64,000 nucleotides of DNA from DMER01 sp003451645 (GTDB taxonomy: Bacteria; Pseudomonadota; Alphaproteobacteria; Micropepsales; Micropepsaceae). The DNA is taken from the NCBI GenBank assembly GCA_031976175.1, contig DALYLR010000015.1, forward strand, positions 1 to 64,000, in the 5' to 3' direction. Made by a program: the position numbers and the translations under genes. The notes below the pieces were generated by a model that had not been told where the DNA came from, searched no databases, and was given only the letters and a program-made list of their open reading frames with translations. This document shows, one piece after another, positions 1-8,626 of this stretch. Numbering within the stretch: position 1 is the first letter of the stretch; every line of letters begins with the position of its first letter.

Positions 1-21
1 TCGCCAGTTGTGTTCATGGGT

Positions 22-100
22 CCCGGGCTCTTTGCTGGCGCAAAGCCCCGGGATGACACATTTCTTGTCCGGGCTCTTTGCTTACGCAAAGCCCTGGGGA
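22..100. repeat. Two tandem REP-like palindromic units
   Basis: Two copies of an imperfect palindrome lie 46 bases apart (about 22-52 and 69-100). Each begins CCGGGCTCTTTGCT, turns over a 3-4 base loop and returns as GCAAAGCCC plus a G-rich end. They sit just behind the thiC stop codon at 111 (thiC runs leftward), where such hairpins can terminate transcription or protect the mRNA end. The second copy carries small changes in the loop and the 3' arm, as in dispersed repetitive extragenic palindromes. I saw no further copy in the window. The REP label is inferred from form and position. Confidence 0.6.
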
Positions 101-110
101 TCGCGCCATG

Positions 111-1937
<1,827 letters not shown>

Positions 1938-2020
1938 GGCGCGCTCCCTTGATGCATAAGGGGGCCCAGCCAGCAAAGGCAGAAAACCGGGCGGCGGTTT
2001 GCGCGCGCCCATAGCGTGTT

Positions 2021-2110
2021 CCCATCCCTTCGCCGGCATGACCCGGATCAGGTTCGTCGGGTCGCGAGCACAGCGCCTCGCCTCTCAGCCCGCATGATCC
2101 GGGCTCCCCG
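2021..2110 (-). promoter_or_regulatory. TPP riboswitch (THI box) controlling thiC
   Basis: Read leftward, the leader begins GGGGAGCCC, then shows GGGCTGAGAGG. It continues with GACCCGACGAACCTGATCC and finishes with GGGTCATGCCGGCGAAGGGA. These are the conserved parts of the thiamine pyrophosphate aptamer in order: the CUGAGAG pyrimidine-sensing loop, the GAACCUGAUC junction and the closing AGCGAAGGGA-type strand. It ends about 85 bases before the thiC start, with no coding sequence between. By knowledge of the class, TPP binding lowers thiC expression. The sequence does not show plainly whether this happens by termination or by blocking translation. Confidence 0.96.
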
Positions 2111-2214
2111 CAGAACACTGTGGAGCATAGGGCGGCGGGCTGGCATGTCAATGCGGGGGGGGATTTGCGGTTGGAGCACGCCAACCGCTATGGCAGCACC
2201 ACAAGCCGCGCAGA

Positions 2215-2514
2215 TTATGCCGCGGCTCTTTCCAGATCGTACAGTTTCCTTTCAAGCCACGCAAAAAGATCGCGGGTGCGCATGTTCCCAATCTGAAGCC
2301 GCACGACGCGCAGGCCAGAATTTGCCACAACCAGGTGATCGAAATCTTTATCTTTTGTAAGGACGATCAATGCCTGTTGAATCGCATATTCGGCAATGGC
2401 GCGATCAGATTGTCCGAGGAGGCCAACCTCACTGAGGTGCTTACTGTTTACACCTTGACCTGCAAACCATTCGACGAGGGCCGCCGGTAAGTTCTCGTCT
2501 ATGAGAAAGGTCAT
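2215..2514 (-). CDS. DUF5615 family PIN-like toxin
   Basis: This 99-residue protein begins MTFLIDENLPAALVEWF, the opening of the DUF5615 PIN-like family, with an acidic pair (DEN) at residues 6-8. A second acidic cluster, TKDKDFDHL, follows near residue 55. PIN folds cleave RNA at such acidic sites, so a ribonuclease toxin is the likely role. Its ATG overlaps the stop of the upstream DUF433 gene as ATGA (2511-2514), which indicates translational coupling. DUF433-DUF5615 is a common predicted toxin-antitoxin arrangement. Toxicity is inferred, not visible. Confidence 0.82.
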   Translation of the reverse strand: MTFLIDENLPAALVEWFAGQGVNSKHLSEVGLLGQSDRAIAEYAIQQALIVLTKDKDFDHLVVANSGLRVVRLQIGNMRTRDLFAWLERKLYDLERAAA

Positions 2515-2747
2515 TCAGCGGCCGAGGGAACATCAATCTTGGACGCCGCAAAGGCCAAGCAGGCTTGGATATCGGCCACGCTAACGGGCGGATAATCGGC
2601 GACGATCTCTTCTGGTGTCATCCCCGCCGCCAGCATGCCCAGAATTTGCGAGACACGTATGCGTGTTCCGTCGACACGTGGGTGCCCAGAACAGGTGTCG
2701 GCATCTGCGACGATACGATCAGCAAGTTTCATAGAGCGAGTATCCAT
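2511..2747 (-). CDS. DUF433 domain antitoxin-like protein
   Basis: A 78-residue protein with the DUF433 pattern: an aspartate-rich start (IVADADTCSG), then HPRVDGTRIRVSQIL, then an HTH-like helix pair (GMTPEEIVADYPPVSVADIQACLAFA). DUF433 proteins are usually the DNA-binding, neutralising partners of DUF5615 toxins, and the DUF5615 gene follows with a 4-base overlap. I chose the ATG at 2747; a longer reading from a TTG at 2774 would run into the patatin gene. The gene lies 23 bases behind the patatin gene and may share its transcript. Confidence 0.8.
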   Translation of the reverse strand: MDTRSMKLADRIVADADTCSGHPRVDGTRIRVSQILGMLAAGMTPEEIVADYPPVSVADIQACLAFAASKIDVPSAAE

Positions 2748-2770
2748 CTCTTGGCCGCCCTTGCCAAGCC

Positions 2771-3994
2771 TCAATCCCGCAAGCGGTGCACATCATGCAC
2801 CACGATCCCGGTGCCATCAGCGGGCATATCCAGCCAATGGCGCTGGCTCAAAGAGGCGCGGGTGTCATCATACCCGCTCTGCCAATGCTCGCGCATCGAG
2901 GTGCCGGAGAATTCGTAATCCTTGGCGTGCCCCTCATAGGCCATTTGCTGATAGATCAATTGCACGATGGTCATGTCGGGCATCTCGGCCAACTCGGCCT
3001 TTAGCGCGCGATCTTCCTCGTTGAGGTCCTCGGGCGGGACCTTGTCGAGGATATCGCGCAGCCGCATCTTCCAGCCATGCAATCGGCGATAGACGTCCGT
3101 GTTGTGGCGGGTGCGGGAGGAATACATGATGTCCTTGTGCCGGCTAATCACATCCGCCATCTCGCGCGGCAAGGTTCCGCGTGCGGAGAATAAATCGACC
3201 TGAAAGACCAGCGTGTCGAGATTGTCCTCATGATCGAGCAGATGCTGCAGCGGCGTGTTGGAGACAATGCCGCCATCCCAATAATAATCCGTGCCCACCT
3301 TAATCATCGGCAGCGCGGGCGGCAGCGCGCCCGAGGCCATGATGTGCTCCGGTGCGATGACCTCATGCCCATTATCGAAATAGACGAAATTCCCGCTCTG
3401 CACATTGACCGCGCCCACCGCAAAGCGCACCGCGCGCTCATTAATCAGGGAAAAATCGACAAGCTCCAGCAAGGTCTCGCGCAGCATGGCGGGGTCATAG
3501 AAGCTGGTCGCGTTCTTGGCGCCCGCGGGCGCGAGCCACGGGTTCATGATGTGCGGCTTGAAGAAGCCCGGCTGCCCGAAATAGAGGGTCGCCAGCGCGC
3601 TGAAACTGTTGCGCCATTGGCGGTAAATGTCGCCATCGGGGGTGTAGTGCCAGATGCGCCGGGAGGTGATCCGGTTCCAGAACTCCTGCAGCCGGGCGAG
3701 GCGGTTCTCCCGCGTATTACCGGCGATCAGGGCCGCATTGATGGCGCCGATGGAGACGCCGGTGATCCAATCGGGCTCAACATTGGCCTGATGCAGCGCC
3801 TCATAAACGCCAGCCTGATAGGCGCCGAGTGCGCCGCCCCCTTGCAGGATCAGCGCGATGCGCTCGCATCCCGGCGGGCGCCAGCCCACAAAGGGCGCGC
3901 TGACAGTCTGGGCCGCTGGGCCGTCCGTATACGCCGGACCATAACCATTGTCGTGGCCATTGCTGTGACCAGTTTTGCGGCCATTGACAGGCAT
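2771..3994 (-). CDS. Patatin-like phospholipase (DUF3734-type)
   Basis: This 407-residue protein has the complete patatin hydrolase signature. There is an oxyanion loop QGGGALGAYQAG (residues 51-62), the nucleophile elbow GVSIG with Ser81, and the catalytic aspartate in WDGG (Asp240). Such enzymes cleave acyl groups from lipids through a Ser-Asp dyad. The C-terminal extension resembles the DUF3734 region found in bacterial patatins. The first 40 residues are low-complexity and polar (SNGHDNGYGP). I chose the ATG at 3994, preceded by GGAGGATCGC; an in-frame ATG at 4042 lacks a comparable site. Substrate and location cannot be read from the sequence. Confidence 0.92.
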   Translation of the reverse strand: MPVNGRKTGHSNGHDNGYGPAYTDGPAAQTVSAPFVGWRPPGCERIALILQGGGALGAYQAGVYEALHQANVEPDWITGVSIGAINAALIAGNTRENRLARLQEFWNRITSRRIWHYTPDGDIYRQWRNSFSALATLYFGQPGFFKPHIMNPWLAPAGAKNATSFYDPAMLRETLLELVDFSLINERAVRFAVGAVNVQSGNFVYFDNGHEVIAPEHIMASGALPPALPMIKVGTDYYWDGGIVSNTPLQHLLDHEDNLDTLVFQVDLFSARGTLPREMADVISRHKDIMYSSRTRHNTDVYRRLHGWKMRLRDILDKVPPEDLNEEDRALKAELAEMPDMTIVQLIYQQMAYEGHAKDYEFSGTSMREHWQSGYDDTRASLSQRHWLDMPADGTGIVVHDVHRLRD

Positions 3995-4134
3995 GCGATC
4001 CTCCGTCGTGCGAGGGTTTGGGGGCGAAAGGCTTCGCTTCATTGCTTTGCCTCGCGGTGCGATGAGCGTCTTACCTCAACGACGCTGACTTCCGCAGGCA
4101 ATATTTTATGACCGCTTTCTTAAGAGTGCAGGGT

Positions 4135-4599
4135 TCAGCGGTCCTTGAAAATGAGGCGCGTCAGAAGATCAGCCTTGCCGGGGAAATTCGCGCGCAAGAG
4201 TTCGATGGCTGCCTCAGTATCCTGCCTTAGCGCCACCACCGTGGACAAATAAAAGCGGTCAATGGGATCATAATCAGCGCTGAAGCGCGCTTGCTGCAAG
4301 CGCAAGAAGGTCCGTGCGACCTGCCGTTCTTCATCCGACTTGCTTGGGTCTTTCACAACATATTGGCAGGTATCGCGGGCCGAGCCATGGTTCAGCGCGC
4401 GATAAACTCCGCGAAAGCGCTGATCTTTGCGCCGCGCATTCGCCAGGAACTCCGTGGTGATTTGACGGCACAACTCATGGAACATTGCGTAGTATAAGTC
4501 CGAAACCACCCGCCGCAATTGCGTCTGCCTTGGCGCGCCGCGTCTTCGCCTGGTCAGGTGTTCTTGCGCCGCTGTGAGAAGATCATCCGGATCAATCAT
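4135..4599 (-). CDS. HEPN domain protein, second gene of a coupled pair
   Basis: The 154-residue product has the face of a HEPN helical protein: SDLYYAMFHELCRQI (residues 33-47), then RALNHGSARDT (67-77), then LQQARFSADYDP (101-112). The last element is typical of HEPN proteins of the four-helix class. The catalytic RX4-6H ribonuclease motif is not met exactly; the nearest is R67-ALN-H71. RNase activity is therefore uncertain. The start at 4599 forms an ATGA overlap with the stop of the upstream gene. HEPN genes are commonly paired with a nucleotidyltransferase antitoxin (MNT), but the partner here is not one. Confidence 0.78.
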   Translation of the reverse strand: MIDPDDLLTAAQEHLTRRRRGAPRQTQLRRVVSDLYYAMFHELCRQITTEFLANARRKDQRFRGVYRALNHGSARDTCQYVVKDPSKSDEERQVARTFLRLQQARFSADYDPIDRFYLSTVVALRQDTEAAIELLRANFPGKADLLTRLIFKDR

Positions 4600-4901
4600 T
4601 TCGACACTGGCGACAGCCATTCGGCCTGGTCAACGTAGTATATGAGCGGAACGCGCGGGTCGCCTGACTCCTCCAAAATCCGCAACAACTCAAATGTGAG
4701 CTCGGAGTCCCAGGGAACGCCTGTCTTGACAGGGTCAAAGGAGGAGATGATCACGTCGACGTGGATCGCGGGTTCACCGTCCGGAAATGCCACCTCACGC
4801 ATTCGGACATCTGCTACTCGTTTCCCTATTGCCTTGCGCGCGGCGGCGAGCACGCGGTCGCGCAGCGCCTCTTGCTCTGTGTCTTTCTTTTGCTTCTTCA
4901 T
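4596..4901 (-). CDS. Unrecognised 101-residue partner of the HEPN gene
   Basis: I do not recognise this family. The protein starts with a charged, lysine-rich helix (MKKQKKDTEQEALRDRV). It continues with VADVRMREVAFPDGEPAIHVDVIISS, which reads as two beta strands, then a helix (ELTFELLRILEESG) and a strand (VPLIYYVD). No GSxxxG-SDxD nucleotidyltransferase motif is present, so it is not the usual MNT partner of HEPN proteins. It precedes the HEPN gene with a 4-base ATGA overlap and is divergent from parDE across 78 bases. Position suggests an antitoxin or cofactor of the HEPN protein; this is inference. Confidence 0.65.
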   Translation of the reverse strand: MKKQKKDTEQEALRDRVLAAARKAIGKRVADVRMREVAFPDGEPAIHVDVIISSFDPVKTGVPWDSELTFELLRILEESGDPRVPLIYYVDQAEWLSPVSK

Positions 4902-4979
4902 GAGAGCAGGGTATCATGCAAGTCCAGGCGCCGGAAAGTGACATGCTGGCGTCAAAAGCCGCCCGAAGGAGAAGGTTTG

Positions 4980-5222
4980 ATGCCCCAACTGACAATCGAG
5001 GTAAGCGAGGAGGCGCAAATATGGATCAATGCGCTGATCAACGATGGCGCCTTCGCCTCAGCGGGCGCCTATGTTGAGCAGCTGATTAGATGGCAGAAGG
5101 AGGATCTGGACCGGCTGTTGCAGGCCGGCCGTGACAGCGGCCGCAGCCCACGCAGTTTCGATGATATCTTTGAGAGTGCAAAAGCACGGCACTTGGCTCG
5201 GGCGGCTGATGAGCCTGTATGA
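4980..5222 (+). CDS. parD: ParD-like antitoxin
   Basis: An 80-residue protein that opens MPQLTIEVSEEAQIWINALI and continues GAFASAGAYVEQLIRW, the ribbon-helix-helix pattern of ParD/CC2985-type antitoxins. The C-terminal half (SPRSFDDIFESAKARHLA) would be the flexible toxin-binding part. The start at 4980 is set by AAGGAGAAG seven bases upstream; the longer upstream reading frame lacks such a site. It overlaps parE by 4 bases (ATGA). The ParD dimer normally binds its own promoter, which here is shared with the divergent HEPN module. Confidence 0.88.
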   Translation: MPQLTIEVSEEAQIWINALINDGAFASAGAYVEQLIRWQKEDLDRLLQAGRDSGRSPRSFDDIFESAKARHLARAADEPV

Positions 5223-5506
5223 AGCTGGTCCTTTCCGTTGAGGCGGACAGAGATTTGGACGACATCTTCTCGTATAGCTTCGAGCGTTGGGGTACCGCTC
5301 AAGCCGAGAAATACCGTGGCCATCTATGGGCAGCGCTGTCGAGAATTCTCAAACAGCCCCATAAAGGGCGGATCATGATCCGCCCGGGGGGCACGGTGTT
5401 TTCCGTTACTGCTGAGCGCCATCGGATATTTTATGAGGTAGATGGGGCGGAGATATTCATCCTGCGTATCCTCCATCAGGCCATGGACCCTGGGCGCCAT
5501 TTGTAA
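5219..5506 (+). CDS. parE: ParE/RelE-family toxin
   Basis: This 95-residue protein has the ParE course: LVLSVEADRDLDDIFSYSFERWG, followed by helix residues to KQPHKGRIMIRPGG, then strands FSVTAERHRIFYEVDG and IFILRILHQAMDPGRHL. ParE proteins generally poison DNA gyrase, while the related RelE proteins cut mRNA. The RILHQ-MD-RHL ending and the ParD partner favour ParE. The ATG overlaps the parD stop. No truncation is seen, and the spacing is ideal for coupled translation. Confidence 0.9.
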   Translation: MKLVLSVEADRDLDDIFSYSFERWGTAQAEKYRGHLWAALSRILKQPHKGRIMIRPGGTVFSVTAERHRIFYEVDGAEIFILRILHQAMDPGRHL

Positions 5507-5615
5507 GTACATCCACCCGCAAACATCGTGTTGATCAAACCGCCTTTGCATCCCTATCATGGTGGTCAGCCGAAGAGCCCCAATAACAACCAGACCGCCA
5601 GGTGAGGACCCGCAG

Positions 5616-7271
5616 ATGCAAGGTTTGATGCAAAATTGGCCCCTGATCATGCCCGCCATTCTTGACCACGCCCGCGCCCATCATGGCGAGCGGGAAATGG
5701 TCAGCCGCAGTGTCGAGGGCCCTATCCATCGCACCACTTGGGCGCACATCCATGGCCGCGCGCGGCGCGTCGCCAAGGGCCTCGAGCGCATGGGCATCAA
5801 AACAGGCGACCGGGTGGGTACGCTCGCCTGGAATACCTGGCGCCATGTGGAGGCCTGGTACGGCATCATGGGCATGGGCGGGGTCTGCCACACGATCAAT
5901 CCGCGCCTGTTCCCGGAGCAGATCACCTATATCGTCAATCACGCCGAGGACCGGGTGATCTTCACCGATCTGACGTTTCTTCCCATCCTTGAGAAAATCG
6001 CGAGCCAGATCGGCCGGGTTGAGAAGATCATTGTGCTGACCGATGGCAAGCATATGCCAGCAACCGCCCTCACCAATGCGATTGCCTATGAAGAGTGGAT
6101 CGCCGGCGTCGATGAGGATTACCGCTGGGCCAAGATCGACGAAAACCAGGCATGCGGCCTGTGTTACACCTCAGGCACCACGGGCAATCCCAAAGGCGTG
6201 CTCTATAGCCATCGGTCGAATGTGATCCATGGACTGGCGGCCAACACCGCCGATTGCTTTGGCCTGCGCTCAACCGACAGCGTGTTGCCGGTCGTGCCGA
6301 TGTTCCACGCCAATGCCTGGGCGATCGTGTTCGCGGCGCCAATGGCGGGTGCCAAACTCGTTATGCCAGGCGCCAAGATGGATGGTGCCTCGATCTATGA
6401 GCTTCTGGAAGGTGAGCGGGTGAGCGTCACCGCCGCGGTGCCGACAGTGTGGCTGATGCTGCTCCAGCATTTGGAGGCCAATAATCTCAAGCTCTCGACG
6501 CTCAAGCGCGTCGCCATTGGCGGGTCGGCGTGCCCGCCCTCGATGATCGAGAAATTCGAGCGCAGTTATGGGGTGGAGGTTGTGCATGCCTGGGGCATGA
6601 CGGAACTCTCGCCAATCGGCACGATCGGCTCTTTCAAATCGGGGATGGAGGACCTGGATTGGGACGGCAAGCTGAAGGTCAAGTCCAAGCAGGGCCGCGC
6701 ACTGTTCACGGTGGAAATGAAGATCACCGATGATCAGGGGGCGGACCTTCCCCATGATGGCAAGGCCTTTGGCCATTTGCTGGTCCGGGGGCCCTCGGTC
6801 AGCCGCGCCTATTTCAAGAATGAGGGCGGGCGGCATGGCACCAATGAGGTGCTCGATGCCGAGGGCTGGTTCGACACGGGCGATATTGCGACCATCGATC
6901 CCTTGGGCTTCATGCACATTACGGACCGGGCCAAGGATGTGATCAAATCGGGCGGAGAGTGGATCTCCTCCATCGATATTGAGAATACGGCGGTCGGGTG
7001 CCCCGGCATTGCGGAGGCTGCGGTGATTGGGATCCCGCACCCCAAATGGGATGAGCGGCCTTTATTGATCTGTATCCGCAAAGCCGGTGCGACGGTCACC
7101 AAGGAGGAGGTGCTCGGCTTTCTGCAAGGGCGGATCGCCAAATGGTGGATGCCGGATGACGTGGTCTTTGTGGAGGCAATCCCGCATACGGCAACCGGCA
7201 AGATCCAGAAGGTCGAACTGCGCCAGCAATTTGCAGGGTATAAGCTCCCCTCGGCCACGGCGGCGCAGTAG
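5616..7271 (+). CDS. Medium/long-chain fatty acyl-CoA synthetase
   Basis: A 551-residue AMP-forming ligase that activates a fatty acid with ATP and CoA. The phosphate loop YTSGTTGNPKGVLYSHR lies near residue 184, the A5-type motif HAWGMTELSP near residue 326, and GWFDTGDIATID and the C-terminal lysine motif TGKIQKVELR follow. Overall it resembles the AlkK type of medium-chain acyl-CoA ligases, which are about this length. I chose the ATG at 5616 because AGGTGAGGA precedes it; earlier in-frame codons lack a site. It follows parDE by 109 bases and stands alone. Chain-length specificity is inferred. Confidence 0.93.
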   Translation: MQGLMQNWPLIMPAILDHARAHHGEREMVSRSVEGPIHRTTWAHIHGRARRVAKGLERMGIKTGDRVGTLAWNTWRHVEAWYGIMGMGGVCHTINPRLFPEQITYIVNHAEDRVIFTDLTFLPILEKIASQIGRVEKIIVLTDGKHMPATALTNAIAYEEWIAGVDEDYRWAKIDENQACGLCYTSGTTGNPKGVLYSHRSNVIHGLAANTADCFGLRSTDSVLPVVPMFHANAWAIVFAAPMAGAKLVMPGAKMDGASIYELLEGERVSVTAAVPTVWLMLLQHLEANNLKLSTLKRVAIGGSACPPSMIEKFERSYGVEVVHAWGMTELSPIGTIGSFKSGMEDLDWDGKLKVKSKQGRALFTVEMKITDDQGADLPHDGKAFGHLLVRGPSVSRAYFKNEGGRHGTNEVLDAEGWFDTGDIATIDPLGFMHITDRAKDVIKSGGEWISSIDIENTAVGCPGIAEAAVIGIPHPKWDERPLLICIRKAGATVTKEEVLGFLQGRIAKWWMPDDVVFVEAIPHTATGKIQKVELRQQFAGYKLPSATAAQ

Positions 7272-7311
7272 GTGCGGGCGGTTGGTGTTTTCTGTGGTCT
7301 GTCCCATCAGA

Positions 7312-7692
7312 TCAGCGCGCTACACCGACCACCCAAATGCTGTCGCTGCTGCTAAACGGGTCGATCTCAAGCCGAAGCTTCTTGATGGTCACCTCGGGCA
7401 CACGGCGGCGGGCAACGGTGCGTAGCCTCACAAAACCCATCGCCTCGAGTTTGCCTAAGGTGCGCAACACATTGGGCTCTGCGCGCGCGGTCATTTTTGC
7501 CAGTTCCGAGACTGATTGCGGTTTGCGATCCCGAATGGTGCTCAACAACACACGGTTCTCTGGCGTGAGCAGTCGCAGAAGCGCGGCGGCTGATTCCACG
7601 CTTGGCTCACGCGCGTCTTTGGGCGCGCGTCTCTCGCCTCGTGCGACCGCGCGCATGGAGGTCTCAAGGTCCGCCAAGGATTGCCGTTTCAT
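7312..7692 (-). CDS. HVO_A0114/MarR-like winged-helix antitoxin (TumA-like)
   Basis: A 126-residue DNA-binding protein. After a charged N-terminal region it carries LLRLLTPENRVLLSTIRDRKPQSVSELAKMTARAEPNVLRTLGKLEAMGFVRL, a winged helix-turn-helix of the HVO_A0114 type. Such genes regularly follow DUF6516 (TumE) toxin genes. Here the toxin gene precedes it with an ATGA overlap (7689-7692). The protein is expected to neutralise the toxin and to repress the operon at the palindrome at 8099-8118. The C-terminal strand-rich tail may be the wing. Confidence 0.78.
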   Translation of the reverse strand: MKRQSLADLETSMRAVARGERRAPKDAREPSVESAAALLRLLTPENRVLLSTIRDRKPQSVSELAKMTARAEPNVLRTLGKLEAMGFVRLRTVARRRVPEVTIKKLRLEIDPFSSSDSIWVVGVAR

Positions 7693-8099
7693 GCCTCTTT
7701 ATCCTCTATTGCGCCTTCGCCAATTACAGTATCGCTCACGCCGCGCTCAGTCAGGATACGGCGCACTTCGGCAAAGAAATCGGCCAAAAGCTGGTCCGCC
7801 GAAGTGAACGGATAGGGGCGGCCAGCATCGTCCACAGTCCGGTGCCAATGGTCGTTCTGTGGCGTGCGCGCCTTGAAGCGCGCGCCCTTTGGAGGCACTG
7901 CGTGTGCGTTGTCAAAGCCCATTATTCGAGCCCCGTCGGGGTCATGGAGCGTGAAGCTGTAACTCAGACCGTGGGGCCTCTGTGATGTCACCGGCATGTG
8001 TTTGATCTCGAATTTCAGCCAATAACCGCCCTCCAAATGGTGAATGCGCCCATCAAAGGCGAGCAGAAAAGCCAAAGTATGCTCGTCCGCTGAGCTCAT
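7689..8099 (-). CDS. TumE-family (DUF6516) toxin
   Basis: This 136-residue protein matches the DUF6516/TumE layout. It opens with two short strands (HTLAFLLAFDG, WLKFEIKH), then HGLSYSFTLHDPDGARIMGFDNAHAV, then FKARTPQNDHWHRTVDD, and closes with YPFTSADQLLADFFAEVRRIL. The FDNAH and DHWHR residues are typical of the family. The toxin comes first and the antitoxin second, the opposite order to parDE. The start codon lies at the edge of an inverted repeat whose right part also holds the ribosome-binding site, so repressor binding would hide it. The name is from memory of the family. Confidence 0.76.
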   Translation of the reverse strand: MSSADEHTLAFLLAFDGRIHHLEGGYWLKFEIKHMPVTSQRPHGLSYSFTLHDPDGARIMGFDNAHAVPPKGARFKARTPQNDHWHRTVDDAGRPYPFTSADQLLADFFAEVRRILTERGVSDTVIGEGAIEDKEA

Positions 8100-8118
8100 A
8101 TCCTATCCCTATAGGATA
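8099..8118 (-). promoter_or_regulatory. Perfect inverted repeat at the TumE start, probable operator
   Basis: The sequence TATCCTAT-CCCT-ATAGGATA is a perfect 8-base inverted repeat with a 4-base spacer. Its left end touches the first base of the toxin ATG at 8099. Read leftward it also contains AGGGATAGGAT, the presumed ribosome-binding site. Its position fits an autoregulatory operator of the toxin-antitoxin pair that follows. Which protein binds it is inferred. Confidence 0.62.
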
Positions 8119-8224
8119 AGTAAGAGATTTGCAACCGCTACCCAAATGGTTCAGCTGGAGGTGTTACCAAATCACTTCAATCGTGATGTCATTGACGTGC
8201 CAAACACCAAAGGGAGTTTTGCGC

Positions 8225-8626
8225 ATGCCGTCTTCAGTTGTGGCAGCCTTCGTCTATTTCCTCGCCGTCTTTGCGGTGGGGTTCGTGTTGGGGACGTTGC
8301 GGGTATTCGTCATGGCGCCCAACCTGGGAGAGACGGGCGCGGTGCTTTTGGAGGTGCCGGTCATGCTCGCGATGAGTTGGGTCATCTGCGGTTGGGTCGT
8401 GCGCACCACTGCAGTGCCGTCCCAACTCGGGGTGAGGATCGCCATGGGAGCGATTGCCTTTGGGTTCCTAATTGCTGCCGAGGCCGTTTTGGGCATTGTA
8501 GGCTTTGGACGGTCATGGGCTCAGCACTGGGCCGAATACCAGAAACCGGCCGCGCAGTTTGGACTTGCCGCGCAGATGATTTTTGCGGCGTTCCCAGTGC
8601 TTCGGCTTGGTGTAAAGGGCGGTTAG
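8225..8626 (+). CDS. Small four-helix membrane protein, function unknown
   Basis: A 133-residue protein with about four hydrophobic segments: VVAAFVYFLAVFAVGFVLG, VLLEVPVMLAMSWVICGW, MGAIAFGFLIAAEAVLGIV and FGLAAQMIFAAFPVLRL. I do not recognise a specific function; similar short alphaproteobacterial membrane proteins are annotated only as hypothetical. The start at 8225 is supported by GGGAG eight bases upstream, while an earlier in-frame start at 8129 lacks one and would add a polar tail. It converges on chrA with a 4-base overlap of stop codons. Confidence 0.75.
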   Translation: MPSSVVAAFVYFLAVFAVGFVLGTLRVFVMAPNLGETGAVLLEVPVMLAMSWVICGWVVRTTAVPSQLGVRIAMGAIAFGFLIAAEAVLGIVGFGRSWAQHWAEYQKPAAQFGLAAQMIFAAFPVLRLGVKGG

